Below are positions 9,905-18,864 of a DNA stretch of 64,000 nt, in pieces. A model generated the notes under the pieces. That model did not search any database and was not told the origin of the DNA. It saw only the letters and a list, made by a program, of their open reading frames with translations. Position 1 is the first letter of the stretch; each line of letters begins with the position of its first letter. The DNA is from Akkermansia muciniphila (lineage in GTDB: Bacteria; Verrucomicrobiota; Verrucomicrobiia; Limisphaerales; F1-80-MAGS106), in NCBI GenBank assembly GCA_945865375.1, contig CAMBEJ010000006.1, positions 1 through 64,000 of the forward strand, read 5' to 3'. The translations under genes and the position numbers were made by a program.

Positions 9905-10093
9905 TCAACCGTGCCGCGTCGGTTCCGTCAAACGCCGCTTTCGATTGTTCCAAGCGGTCGAGTTGGCTCTCGCTGGGTCGGGATGCATCAACTCGGCCAG
10001 ACTGAAACCGCCAGGTCCCAACTCGAACTTCTGAAGAAAAGTACCTCGGTTCAGGAAGATCTCGCTTCCCCGCAACGGGTCGTGGACATTCAT
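9905..10093 (-). pseudogene. Remnant of a DUF1501-type (Tat-signal) protein 5' end
   Basis: The ORF reads MNVHDPLRGSEIFLNRGTFL then QKFELGPGGFSLAELMHPDP. This is the characteristic start of DUF1501 proteins in Planctomycetes and Verrucomicrobia (M..DPL.....LNRRTFL, twin-arginine signal, GLGG..LA.L). It stops after about 62 residues, while the family is normally 400-500 residues. The second Arg of the twin pair is now Gly. I therefore read it as the decayed 5' end of a lost gene. An upstream in-frame extension reaches 10189. The homology call is from memory of the family. Confidence 0.45.
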
Positions 10094-10195
10094 GATCTCT
10101 GTCAGGATCTTTCGCAGTAATAACAAACGCATTGTCGCCAACGAGGTTACAGAAAACGTTTGAACACGGAGCCGACGATGGCTTCGCAACGGATC

Positions 10196-12892
10196 TCACC
10201 AGGACTCCGACAGTTTTTCCACGACGTCCTTGCGTGCCAGCACGCGGGAGCAGAGTTCCCAGCGGCTTTTGTCGGGGTCGATGGTTTCCTTGTAGCGGAG
10301 TTCGAACACGTCCCGTGCCTTTTGTCGGAGGTGGATGTACTCGTCCATCATTTCTTCCAGCCGCTCCTCCGTATCAATCCAATCGTCTTCGATGGTGTCG
10401 GGCAGACCGCCGAAGATGTCGAACTTGTCCTTCAAGCGGCGCGACAGCACGCCATAGACCTTTTCGTCTTGGGTGTCGTGATACACGAGGTTGAGCATGT
10501 CCACGGAACAGCGGGCCTGGCCGAAGCGTTTGATGCGACCGAGCCGCTGCTCCAGCCGCGAGGGATTCCACGGGAGGTCCACGTTGATAAGCGTGCCGAG
10601 GGTTTGAAGGTTCAACCCCTCGCAGGCGGCGTCCGTGGCGACGACGAGCCGCACGCTGCGTTTCTTGACGGCTTTCTTGATCTCCTCGCGTTCGATGGAG
10701 GCGAACGCATCGCCCCGGAACATGCCGCTCTTGCCGGTGCCGGCATAGACGGCCACCGGCTCGGCCGGCAGAGTCTTCGCCAGCTCGGAGGCGATCCAGT
10801 GCGCGGTGTCGTAATACTGGCTGAAGACGATGCAGCCATGCTCCAGCCACGTTTTGCCCTCGGTTCGATGTTCGGTCAGGAAATAGCGGACGGCAGCGAG
10901 TTTGGGGTCGTGCGCTTCAGGTCGTGACAATTCCTCGACGATGGCGCGGAGGTGGCCAGCCTCGGCAGGAGTGAGCGAACTCAGCGGTTCGAGCAGCAAA
11001 GCTGCCTGTTCTTCATCTTCAAGCAATTCGCGCCGCAACATCTTCGTGGCCGTGCCGCGGCCGGAGGCGAAGCTGGAGCAGATGCGCTGGAGCAGCATGG
11101 ACTTCATGAAGCCGGCGGCCTTGGTGCGCTGTTGCAACGCGGCGGTGAAATCTTCGGCGGCTTTGTAGGCGAGATCGAACGGGTGGTTCGTGAGCAGGCC
11201 GAGGCCGTCAAAATGCACGCCGGGGTAGGCGGTCGAGGGAGCATCGGGAACGGGATGCACTTCGACCGCGACCCGCTCCAGCAAGCCCGCATCCTCCAAC
11301 GTCTGCCGGCGACGCAGGACGGTGTGACGGACGATGGGGTTGTGCTGCTGGTAGAAACCGGGAGACAACGTCTGGAGAACGGATTGCTGGGAGAAGAATT
11401 CCAGCGAGCCGAAGCCTTTGTCCGTAAAGAAGGCGTTGTCGGCAATGCCAAGCTGCAGGCGCAAGTTGGCGACCAGCGGTTCTTCGTCGCCGGGCGGGAG
11501 CGGGTTGCGGAGCCATTCCCAAGCATCGCGCTCGTCGAGCGGGATTTCATCTCCTTTGACGACGGGCAAAGCCCGTTGCAGATCAACCCACAGGCTGAGG
11601 GCCTCGCGTCCGAGGACGAAATCCGCGCCTGCATTCAGGATGCGCATCAAATCCCAAAGCTCGTGGACATGGGTCTGGATGGGCGTGGCCGTGCCGAGCA
11701 GGAGATTGCGGGTGCGCGGGCCGATGCGCAGCATGAAGTCGAGCAAGTTGTTCGACTCGTCCTTGTGCTCGCCGAGACCGCCGCGCCGCCGCGCTTTGTG
11801 GGCTTCGTCTAAAATGACAGTGCCGAATCTGCGTTCCAGCAAGCAGCGCCGCTCATCCGACGCGTGCAACATCAAGCCGGTGGAGACGATGGCGATGCGG
11901 AACGGGCAGCGGGTGATGTCCTCGGCGCCACGGGTCTTGATGGTGTGGCCGTGGGGGTCGATCCAGACCTTCCGCCCGGAGGACCAGACGGCGCTGGGAA
12001 TGCCGAGGCGGTCGTGCAACTCCACCTGCCACTGGAACGTGAGCGTCGAAGGGCAGAGGATGAGAACCGGGCCGTCATCGAGCAACGCGGACATCATGGC
12101 GCTAGCGGCGAGCGACAGCGTTTTGCCGACACCGACTTCATCAGCCAGGAGAAGGCGGGCCTTGCCGTAGGTCTCGCGGTGCTTAAGGAACATCGTGACG
12201 AACGCCCGTTGCCACGACTGGAGCTGTTCACCGCCGCGGTAGATGGGCGATTCAGCGAGAGCCGCGGCGGGCAATTCGGCGGGTCGGACTTGGTCGAATC
12301 GAACCTCGACGCGGTCCGCAATGCGCTTGATTTCCTCCACGATGGCCTCGGGCAGCGGGTAGGAATCCTTCCACAGCGCGTCGAATTCCTCCTCGACCCA
12401 GGCGACGCCTTCGGGCGATGGGTCTTCCCAAAGGATTTCGTAGTTGTGGGCGAACGCGCTTTTGGTCTCGTTGATGGAGCCCAGGAAGCACGTTTTTGAA
12501 CCGTCCGCCGCTTCGACCACGCCGGCCTTGCCATGAATGAACACCCGGTCTTTGGGGACGACGCGGATTTCGACGCGACCGCTGGTCAGTAGATCGTGGA
12601 GCTTGCGGTAGCGATCTCTGTATAACAATGCTTCGACCTCGGCAGGCGCCTCGTTCCAGCGTTCTTTGAGCGCGGTTTCTCGAACCTGTTTGGAGACGGC
12701 GACATCCGCCGCGTCGAGTTCGCTGTTGCAGACAATCTGGACTTGCGAGATGCCGGCGATTTCCTCACCGACGAGTTCGAAGATGGAACTGCGGAAGTAG
12801 CCGGCGATGCGGCGATAGGACTTCGCGCCCGCGAGCTTCTTTGACAGAAAGGCGTGATCCAGCCTTTGGCGGCGGGAGGAGAAGCGGTTCAT
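10196..12892 (-). CDS. PLD-domain SNF2 family helicase of defence operon (Hma-type helicase)
   Basis: The 898-residue protein has an N-terminal phospholipase D-like domain (residues ~1-180, FIHGKAGVVEAADGSKTCFL and GSINETKSAF). An SNF2/DEAH helicase follows: Walker A ADEVGVGKTLS, DEAH box VILDEAHKARRRGG, motif III LLLGTATPIQTH, and C-terminal motifs VVATDAACEGLNLQTL and RLEQRLGRIKRFGQ. All core ATPase residues look intact. PLD-helicase fusions of this kind are known from anti-phage islands and presumably translocate on DNA with a nuclease or DNA-binding function. Its ATG overlaps the stop of the preceding gene by 4 bp (ATGA), so it is the last gene of the leftward operon. Confidence 0.85.
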   Translation of the reverse strand: MNRFSSRRQRLDHAFLSKKLAGAKSYRRIAGYFRSSIFELVGEEIAGISQVQIVCNSELDAADVAVSKQVRETALKERWNEAPAEVEALLYRDRYRKLHDLLTSGRVEIRVVPKDRVFIHGKAGVVEAADGSKTCFLGSINETKSAFAHNYEILWEDPSPEGVAWVEEEFDALWKDSYPLPEAIVEEIKRIADRVEVRFDQVRPAELPAAALAESPIYRGGEQLQSWQRAFVTMFLKHRETYGKARLLLADEVGVGKTLSLAASAMMSALLDDGPVLILCPSTLTFQWQVELHDRLGIPSAVWSSGRKVWIDPHGHTIKTRGAEDITRCPFRIAIVSTGLMLHASDERRCLLERRFGTVILDEAHKARRRGGLGEHKDESNNLLDFMLRIGPRTRNLLLGTATPIQTHVHELWDLMRILNAGADFVLGREALSLWVDLQRALPVVKGDEIPLDERDAWEWLRNPLPPGDEEPLVANLRLQLGIADNAFFTDKGFGSLEFFSQQSVLQTLSPGFYQQHNPIVRHTVLRRRQTLEDAGLLERVAVEVHPVPDAPSTAYPGVHFDGLGLLTNHPFDLAYKAAEDFTAALQQRTKAAGFMKSMLLQRICSSFASGRGTATKMLRRELLEDEEQAALLLEPLSSLTPAEAGHLRAIVEELSRPEAHDPKLAAVRYFLTEHRTEGKTWLEHGCIVFSQYYDTAHWIASELAKTLPAEPVAVYAGTGKSGMFRGDAFASIEREEIKKAVKKRSVRLVVATDAACEGLNLQTLGTLINVDLPWNPSRLEQRLGRIKRFGQARCSVDMLNLVYHDTQDEKVYGVLSRRLKDKFDIFGGLPDTIEDDWIDTEERLEEMMDEYIHLRQKARDVFELRYKETIDPDKSRWELCSRVLARKDVVEKLSESW

Positions 12893-14526
12893 TTACGCTG
12901 GGATTTCCGTTTGGCAATGTCCCGTTTGTCTCGTTTATGTCCCGTTTCGGCAGATGGCTTAACCGTGCCACCATTGGCCTTTCTTGACGAGTTGGCTTTG
13001 GCGGCCTTGTTCCGGGCTGGCGGCGGTCGAACTTTTGGCGCCTTTTCGGCAGCCTTTGCATTGGATGTCCCCATTGTCCCCTTAATGTCCCCTTTGCGTG
13101 CGAGGCAATAATAGGTGCCTCGCCCGGTCATGCCCACCTTGGCAAAGACACCCCGGCGCACGAGGTCGTTCAGGTCGCGGGACGCGGTTTTCTTGGTGGC
13201 GTGCGTGAGACGCTGATATTCAATATTCGCGATCCTCTGTCGAATCTTGACGAAGCCAACCGCCAGCCTCTGCCGCTCGTTGAGTCCCAGTGCGTTCACC
13301 ACCTTCTCCGTCAGCCAGTCGCGCCAGACTGCGGTGACGAATTCGCCAGCCCGCTGGAAGAAGTCAGGCTCGGGCAGGCCATGCGCCTGGCACTCGCGAA
13401 TCATCATCAGGGTGCCGGTGCCAAACTTCTCGATGTAACGAGCCAGGAAGAGCGCCTCGCAGAGGCGATGGTTGCGGGCGATGGAACTGTGCCGATGCCG
13501 AAGCTTCTCGGGCGTAAGGGGCGGAGGAAGCTGGCCTGGGTTCCACACCTCCAGGCGATCCGCAAACACGCAAACCTGCACTGCCGCATCGGAGGCGTAG
13601 TCGCGATGAACAATGGCATTGACGATCGCTTCGCGAAGCACGTCCGGCGGAATCTCGTAGCGCACGGGGGCTTGCACGCTCTCGCTGCGGGTGCCAACGC
13701 TCCGGTCGAGTTTGGCCAGCACGAAGTCGAGGGCCATGTCCACCTGGTCAAACAGGTTGCCCTTGAAGATGCGATAGTAGGGAACAGGGCGGACGATTTC
13801 CGTGCCGTGAAAGTGCATGCACCGCACTTCGGCGCTCGGGAGAAACCGCTGTGGGTTGCGCCCGAACAGCAGGACAGCGGCCTTGGTGGGCTGTCCGCCC
13901 AGGAGCAGGTTGAGATAAATCAGCACGTCCGCCAGGCCCGCTTCGTCGGACAACGGAAACTGTCGTTCTACTCTGGCCCGGCGCACAAAGGCAGCAACCG
14001 CCTTGGGATCCAGATCATCAAGCGTGGCGTCGGGGCACAGTTGCTCATCGAAGGGGCGGTCTTGCACCAAACCCTTCGCAGCGAGGTGCTCCACCAGGCT
14101 CGCGTAAAGCGCTGCTGTCAGCTCCGGCACGCCGTTAAACCGGCGGCGGATGAGTTGATCGCCTGCCCTGCGAATGAGCGCGCGCATTTTCGGATGCCGC
14201 CCCTGGTCGTCCGCACCTTTCACGAAAATCAACCGCGACTTGCCACCCCCCGTGGCGCGGTCGAACTCATGTTCCGTCGGCGAGACGCCATTCTTGTCCT
14301 CGAAGCCATATTCGTTGCCGAACAGCCCCACGTAGACCGCGCAGCGATCCACCTCATCGAGATAAACTTCATCCGCCCTGCGGTCAGTTGCCGGCAGATC
14401 CTCAAAGGCAAACGCTGTAAAAAACCGGCGCAATAGCGAGTCGCCCTCGATGAATGCCTTCACCGCCCGGCGCTCTTCTGCCAGTTCCTTTTGCACGCTG
14501 CTGATAAAGATCGGTGCGGTTGCCAT
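12889..14526 (-). CDS. DUF4062 and GHKL-ATPase domain protein embedded in defence operon
   Basis: The 545-residue protein starts with a DUF4062 domain (MATAPIFISSVQKELAEERR, DRCAVYVGLFGNEYG, SPTEHEFDRA), related to TIR-like sensor or effector domains. It continues into the RecG-related/AlbA-associated ATPase region (TKAAVLLFGRNPQRFLPSAE). The GHKL fold is clear: N-box LREAIVNAIVHRDY, G1 DRLEVWNPGQLP and G2 EKFGTGTLMM. A winged-helix-like segment follows, then a very basic Lys/Ala/Arg tail (last ~70 residues), suggesting nucleic-acid binding. It lies 9 bp after the methyltransferase gene and overlaps the helicase gene by 4 bp. Role unknown; a stress or infection sensor is plausible. Confidence 0.75.
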   Translation of the reverse strand: MATAPIFISSVQKELAEERRAVKAFIEGDSLLRRFFTAFAFEDLPATDRRADEVYLDEVDRCAVYVGLFGNEYGFEDKNGVSPTEHEFDRATGGGKSRLIFVKGADDQGRHPKMRALIRRAGDQLIRRRFNGVPELTAALYASLVEHLAAKGLVQDRPFDEQLCPDATLDDLDPKAVAAFVRRARVERQFPLSDEAGLADVLIYLNLLLGGQPTKAAVLLFGRNPQRFLPSAEVRCMHFHGTEIVRPVPYYRIFKGNLFDQVDMALDFVLAKLDRSVGTRSESVQAPVRYEIPPDVLREAIVNAIVHRDYASDAAVQVCVFADRLEVWNPGQLPPPLTPEKLRHRHSSIARNHRLCEALFLARYIEKFGTGTLMMIRECQAHGLPEPDFFQRAGEFVTAVWRDWLTEKVVNALGLNERQRLAVGFVKIRQRIANIEYQRLTHATKKTASRDLNDLVRRGVFAKVGMTGRGTYYCLARKGDIKGTMGTSNAKAAEKAPKVRPPPARNKAAKANSSRKANGGTVKPSAETGHKRDKRDIAKRKSQRK

Positions 14527-14535
14527 CGTTTGGTT

Positions 14536-17532
14536 TTACCCCAGCCGCTGGTTCTTCACCATCTCCCGCAACACGCGGGCGGCGCTGGCTTCGTCGGGGC
14601 GGAGGGTTTCGAGCTTCTTGGCCAGGTAGTCGGCGAGTTCGACGACGCGGTCGCGCTGGGTTTGATCCGAATAGTAGTCGGGCACGTTCAGGACGAGGTG
14701 GGCGAGGACTTCGTTGCCGTCCACGTTCTTCGCCAGTTCCATGATGGCGTAGAGGACGGCGCGGAGGACTGATTGGTGGAGTTCCGAGCCTTCGCTCATC
14801 TCGTTCTTGCCGAATTCGACGGCGGTGCGAAGGCGGGCCTCGTTGGCTTTCTCATTGCCCATGAGGGCGCGAAAATCGCGGACTTTGAACGCCTTGGCGA
14901 AGTTCTGGTAGTTGTCCAGCGTCTTGAGGCCCTTGGCTTCGAGGTCGAGCAGCTTGAGATAAAAGCGCTCCGCGCCGGTGAACTCCTTCCAGTGGCGCTC
15001 TGGAATGCCTTGGGGGACGAGGCACTGGTTGGCGGTGTCCACGGCGAAGGCGATGAGGCCGTCCACAAAGGTCGTCTCGCCTTTCACTCGGGGGCGGATG
15101 GCTTCGGCGGTCATGTCGCGGCCGTCGATGATGAGGTAGCGTGTGAGCACGCGGAGGGCGGCGGCGTAACCGGCCATCTGGATGTCGGCGTCCTCGAAGA
15201 CGTTCTCATCGCGGTAAAGGCCCTTGGCTTCCTGGTTCAGGCCGGTGAGGTCGCGGATCTGCTTTTCGACCTCCTCCTGAATCTCCCAAGCAAGGTCGTC
15301 GCGAGTGGTCTTGTGAGTGCCGGACCGTTTCCGTAGGACGAGAAGGACTGTGCCCTTCACGTTGCTTCCCGCGCGCAAGGCGCTCTCTGTTTCGGTGACA
15401 ACATACCACGCAGCGGTGACTTGCAGCCCGGAGGCCCAGACGATGTTCGCCATGTCCGCCCAGATGCTCTCGGACTGGTGGGTGAACATGACGACCTGGA
15501 TGCCGTTGTCCGGCATACACTCCGTCATGCGCTTGTAGGCGGCGACCATACTGCGGCGGAAGTCCTCGCCGTCACCTTTGATGGCGAGCGAGCGGCGGCT
15601 GTCCCAAACCCAATCTGCAAACTCCTTCGGCGGGTTCTTGCGGAGCCAACCGATGAAGAACTCAAGGATTTCGTGGTAGTTCACCGCGTCGCCGTAGGGC
15701 GGGTCGGTCACATACACGTCGTTCTGGCCGGTCATTTGGTCCGCCGGCACGGCGGCGATTCGAGCCGCGATGCCGCCGAGTGGAAACGACTTGTATTCCT
15801 TGCCAAGGAACGGAGTGAGATTCTCCGAGCCTCTCGTGCCGTATTGAAGGAGCGTGTTGAGAGCTTGGTTTGAAAAAACGTTCTTCACCCCGGCTCGCCC
15901 GCCGCCAGACGAGTCCCACATACTGAGCCTCGCGTTGTGTTGGATGGCCTGTGCGAACGCGGGTTTTAGGATTGCGCTGGTGTGCCGATTGATGAGCGCG
16001 TTGACGAGCAACTGACGCGGATTGAAGAGGTGGCTCCAGTGCGTCCAACCTCGCGTTCGAATCGGCTCGTCAGTTTTCTCACCCGGTTCGATGCGCATCT
16101 CCGGAATCCAGCCTTTTGCCTGCCACTCCGCGAAATGCTTCGAAACGAACTCCTCGACGGTGCGTTCTCGCTTGAGGTCATCTTCTGTCACCGAGCGGAA
16201 TTCGAGATAGAATCCTTTCCCTGTTTTCTTCGGCTTCGTCCATTGCACCGCGTAAAGCCGTTCTTGGAAAATGTCATCGGTCCGTGGTTTGAAATCGCTC
16301 TTATCCCACATGCGCAGCCTATTTGCGGTTGCGCCATCCGGTGCTCGGTAATCCCCGCGCAACGTGGAGACCTTGGTCGTCGTCTCGCAGCCGGGATGAA
16401 TCACATAGGGGTCTTGGCCACGCCCGCCCGTCCGCACCGTGCCTTTCGAGGCCGTCTTCATTTCCTCGGCGGTGGCACCGTTGCGAAGCTTGATGTCGTA
16501 GCGCTTCCGCTGCTCATCCATCATCAACTCGACAATCGCGCCGACGTCCACGCTCACGAGTTGGCTGGGCAGGAGCGGCACCAGCCATCCGTCGGGCATA
16601 CGCGCCTCAACGCAGTAGAGATAAGCGCGTGCTCTCCAACCCTGTCCGTCGGTTTCGATACCGAGCGCATCGACCTCTTCGCGAATCTTGGCGACAAGTT
16701 TCTTCTGCTCACGCGCAAGTTCCTCGCGGCTGGCCTGAGCACCGCCAACGATGTGAAACGCACCCCAGGTCAACATGCACGCGATGGGATTGAGGTCGGA
16801 GGCATAGACATCGCAACCGAGACGGGCCGCCTCGAAAGGGATTTGGCCTGAGCCGCAGAAAGTGTCGCCCACGCGAGGACGATGACCAAAGCGCATGATG
16901 CCAAGCTGCTCGACCAACTCCGGGAACGAATGCGCGGTGGTGCCGAGGTGGGCATTGACCGCTTCCCAGATATGGACGTGGACGGTGTCCATGACTTCCT
17001 CGGGCCGTTTCGCCTGGTCCACGCGCTCGCGATACGGGGCCTTCGGCAGCAACTGGGCTTCGAGCTGGCGACGCTCCAACTCCGTGATGTTGTCCCGCCA
17101 CCGGACCTTCACGCCCGCCAACTCCGGCTTGGACCAATCCACGGGCGCCGATGGAGGCAGGAGCAGGGGCGGGTCGGAAACGAAGTAATCGGCGATACGG
17201 GCAATGCTCAAGGTGGCGAGGATTTCGCGAGGTTTGGCACGCCGGGGCCAGCGGGCGACGAAGGATTCATCGTCCATCGCCATGAGCTTCTCAAAGATTT
17301 CCAGGTCGCGCTTGGGATCGTCCGTGGCCGGGAGGAGACAGCCGAGGATGCAGGCTTTGTTCAGGATGAGCGGCTTTCGGCCTTTCCAGTAGGAGCCGAG
17401 CGCGGTGAGCGTCTTGCCCTGATTCGACATCTGCTCCTTGTAAGCCTCGGCGGAGAGTTTCTGGACGGGCAGGAGCCGCTCGATGAGCGCGGGGGCGTCC
17501 TTGAGCGCGAAGGGTTTCACGGGCTGGCTCAT
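14536..17532 (-). CDS. DUF1156 DNA methyltransferase of defence operon (Hma-type methylase)
   Basis: The 998-residue protein has an N-terminal DUF1156 domain (residues ~10-85, with YWKGRKPLILNKACILGCLL). Motif I for S-adenosylmethionine binding is at ~222-250 (VGDTFCGSGQIPFEAARLG then YASDLNPIA). The catalytic motif IV DPPY is at residues 610-613, in VYVTDPPYGDAVNYHEI. The D-P-P-Y form points to N6-adenine or N4-cytosine methylation. About 360 residues lie between motifs I and IV and could hold target recognition. Family members are annotated as anti-phage associated and are thought to mark host DNA. The start overlaps the upstream DUF1016 gene by 4 bp (ATGA). Confidence 0.85.
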   Translation of the reverse strand: MSQPVKPFALKDAPALIERLLPVQKLSAEAYKEQMSNQGKTLTALGSYWKGRKPLILNKACILGCLLPATDDPKRDLEIFEKLMAMDDESFVARWPRRAKPREILATLSIARIADYFVSDPPLLLPPSAPVDWSKPELAGVKVRWRDNITELERRQLEAQLLPKAPYRERVDQAKRPEEVMDTVHVHIWEAVNAHLGTTAHSFPELVEQLGIMRFGHRPRVGDTFCGSGQIPFEAARLGCDVYASDLNPIACMLTWGAFHIVGGAQASREELAREQKKLVAKIREEVDALGIETDGQGWRARAYLYCVEARMPDGWLVPLLPSQLVSVDVGAIVELMMDEQRKRYDIKLRNGATAEEMKTASKGTVRTGGRGQDPYVIHPGCETTTKVSTLRGDYRAPDGATANRLRMWDKSDFKPRTDDIFQERLYAVQWTKPKKTGKGFYLEFRSVTEDDLKRERTVEEFVSKHFAEWQAKGWIPEMRIEPGEKTDEPIRTRGWTHWSHLFNPRQLLVNALINRHTSAILKPAFAQAIQHNARLSMWDSSGGGRAGVKNVFSNQALNTLLQYGTRGSENLTPFLGKEYKSFPLGGIAARIAAVPADQMTGQNDVYVTDPPYGDAVNYHEILEFFIGWLRKNPPKEFADWVWDSRRSLAIKGDGEDFRRSMVAAYKRMTECMPDNGIQVVMFTHQSESIWADMANIVWASGLQVTAAWYVVTETESALRAGSNVKGTVLLVLRKRSGTHKTTRDDLAWEIQEEVEKQIRDLTGLNQEAKGLYRDENVFEDADIQMAGYAAALRVLTRYLIIDGRDMTAEAIRPRVKGETTFVDGLIAFAVDTANQCLVPQGIPERHWKEFTGAERFYLKLLDLEAKGLKTLDNYQNFAKAFKVRDFRALMGNEKANEARLRTAVEFGKNEMSEGSELHQSVLRAVLYAIMELAKNVDGNEVLAHLVLNVPDYYSDQTQRDRVVELADYLAKKLETLRPDEASAARVLREMVKNQRLG

Positions 17533-18824
17533 GGTTTCCGGGGCTTCCGTCGCCGGAGTGGCTGGGCGGCGGGCGTTTTTGTTCTAGGAGCAGGCTCAGA
17601 TGGGCGGCTGTCCGTAAGAGCTTCGATGCGGGCGCGGTCGGTTTCGACAAAGCGCTGAAGCTGTTCGGCGGAGGGCAGGGCCGTGAGGTAGCGGGAGACG
17701 AAGAGCTTGTTGGCCATGCCGGCGGTGGCGAACTCGACCTTGGTGTGGTCCTTGTCGCTGCACAGGAGGATGCCCACGGGCGGCTGGTCGCCGTCGGCCA
17801 TCATGCGGGACTTGAAAAAGTTGAGGTAGTAGTTCATCTGGCCCGCGTCGCCGTGCTTGAAGGGGCGGATTTTCAAATCGAGCAGGACGTGGCAGCGGAG
17901 CCGCCGGTGATAGAAGACGAGGTCCACGTAGTCGTGCTCGTTGCCGAGGGTCACGCGGAACTGGCGGGCCTCGAAACAGATGCCGGTGCCGAGTTCGAGG
18001 AGGAATTTTTGCAGGTGGTCGAGCAGGGCCGTTTCGAGGTCGTTCTCGGTGTAGTGCGGCAGTTCGCCAAGGCCGGTGAATTCCAGGACGTAGGGATCGC
18101 GAATGAGGTCGGCGATGGTTTCCTGCGGCTCCTGGGCACGGGCGCGTTTGATGACGGCGGCCTTGTTTTTGGAAAGGCCGGTGCGCTCGAAGAGGAGGGA
18201 ACCGATCTGGCGCTGGAGCTGGCGCACGGACCAGTTGCCCTTGAGGCATTCGTTCTCGTAGAAGGCACGCTTGAGCGGGTCGTCGAGGCGGATGAGTTCG
18301 ATGAGCTGAGTCCAGGAGAAATGAAGGACGGCATTCGCGGAGAGGGGCGTGATGCTGCCGGCAGATTTCCGCAGCAGTGGTGCGGAAATTGGTTTCGGCT
18401 CGTCCGTGAAGGATTCCGTCATCAGGGATGACGGAATCAGCGAACCACTGGCGATTTCCAATTCCCTCATCACTGATGAGGATTTCTCGATTCGTTGCAG
18501 CGCCGGAGCAAAGTCCAATTTCCTCATCACTGATGAGGAAATTGATGTGCTCAACTGCGGATAGGCGTAATACAGATGACGTGTTCGCTCCAGCATCTGC
18601 ACGCTGAGCCCCTTCACCGCACGCTTTTGAAGGTCGTTGGCCAGCCGATTCAACAGATTTGATCCATACTTAGCGCGGTCTTCCCCACGCTGCTCAAACT
18701 CCACGACATATGCACCGATGAGCCAGTTGCGGATGACCAGCGACTGGTTGACGGCGGCAGCCGCGCGCCCGAGCAGTTGCCGGCTCGCGGTGTCGATGGT
18801 CTTGACGAGTTCGACGTATTTCAT
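17529..18824 (-). CDS. DUF1016/YhcG-type PD-(D/E)XK nuclease, second paralogue
   Basis: From the ATG at 18824 the product is 431 residues. An N-terminal DUF1016 helical domain (NWLIGAYVVEFEQRGEDRAK, MLERTRHLYYAYPQL) is followed by a linker that varies strongly in this family. The YhcG nuclease domain comes next: LLFERTGLSKN, LEFTGLGELPHYTENDLE, FEARQFRVTLGNEHDYVDLV and the catalytic strand VLLDLKIRPFKHGDAGQMNY. The catalytic Asp and DLK are present. The ORF extends to 18905, but those 27 residues overlap the upstream gene and are less likely; AGGA lies 11 bp before the 18824 ATG. The linker is encoded by DNA with four palindromes (see the repeat entry at 18365-18544). Confidence 0.85.
   Translation of the reverse strand: MKYVELVKTIDTASRQLLGRAAAAVNQSLVIRNWLIGAYVVEFEQRGEDRAKYGSNLLNRLANDLQKRAVKGLSVQMLERTRHLYYAYPQLSTSISSSVMRKLDFAPALQRIEKSSSVMRELEIASGSLIPSSLMTESFTDEPKPISAPLLRKSAGSITPLSANAVLHFSWTQLIELIRLDDPLKRAFYENECLKGNWSVRQLQRQIGSLLFERTGLSKNKAAVIKRARAQEPQETIADLIRDPYVLEFTGLGELPHYTENDLETALLDHLQKFLLELGTGICFEARQFRVTLGNEHDYVDLVFYHRRLRCHVLLDLKIRPFKHGDAGQMNYYLNFFKSRMMADGDQPPVGILLCSDKDHTKVEFATAGMANKLFVSRYLTALPSAEQLQRFVETDRARIEALTDSRPSEPAPRTKTPAAQPLRRRKPRKP
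18365..18544. repeat. Cluster of four palindromes inside the second DUF1016 gene
   Basis: Four inverted repeats follow one another in the linker-coding DNA. At 18365-18389 the arms are ATTTCCGCA (9 bp). At 18412-18438 the arms are GATTCCGTCATC (12 bp, 3-nt loop). At 18465-18481 the arms are CCTCATCA (8 bp, 1-nt loop). At 18516-18544 the arms are CAATTTCCTCATCA (14 bp, 1-nt loop). All arms are perfect. Centres are about 48, 48 and 57 bp apart. They leave the reading frame open and encode repeated SSSVMR-like peptides. Confidence 0.9.
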
Positions 18825-18864
18825 TGGCAAAGCATTCCTGGATGGCAGCAGTGGACGGATTCGC

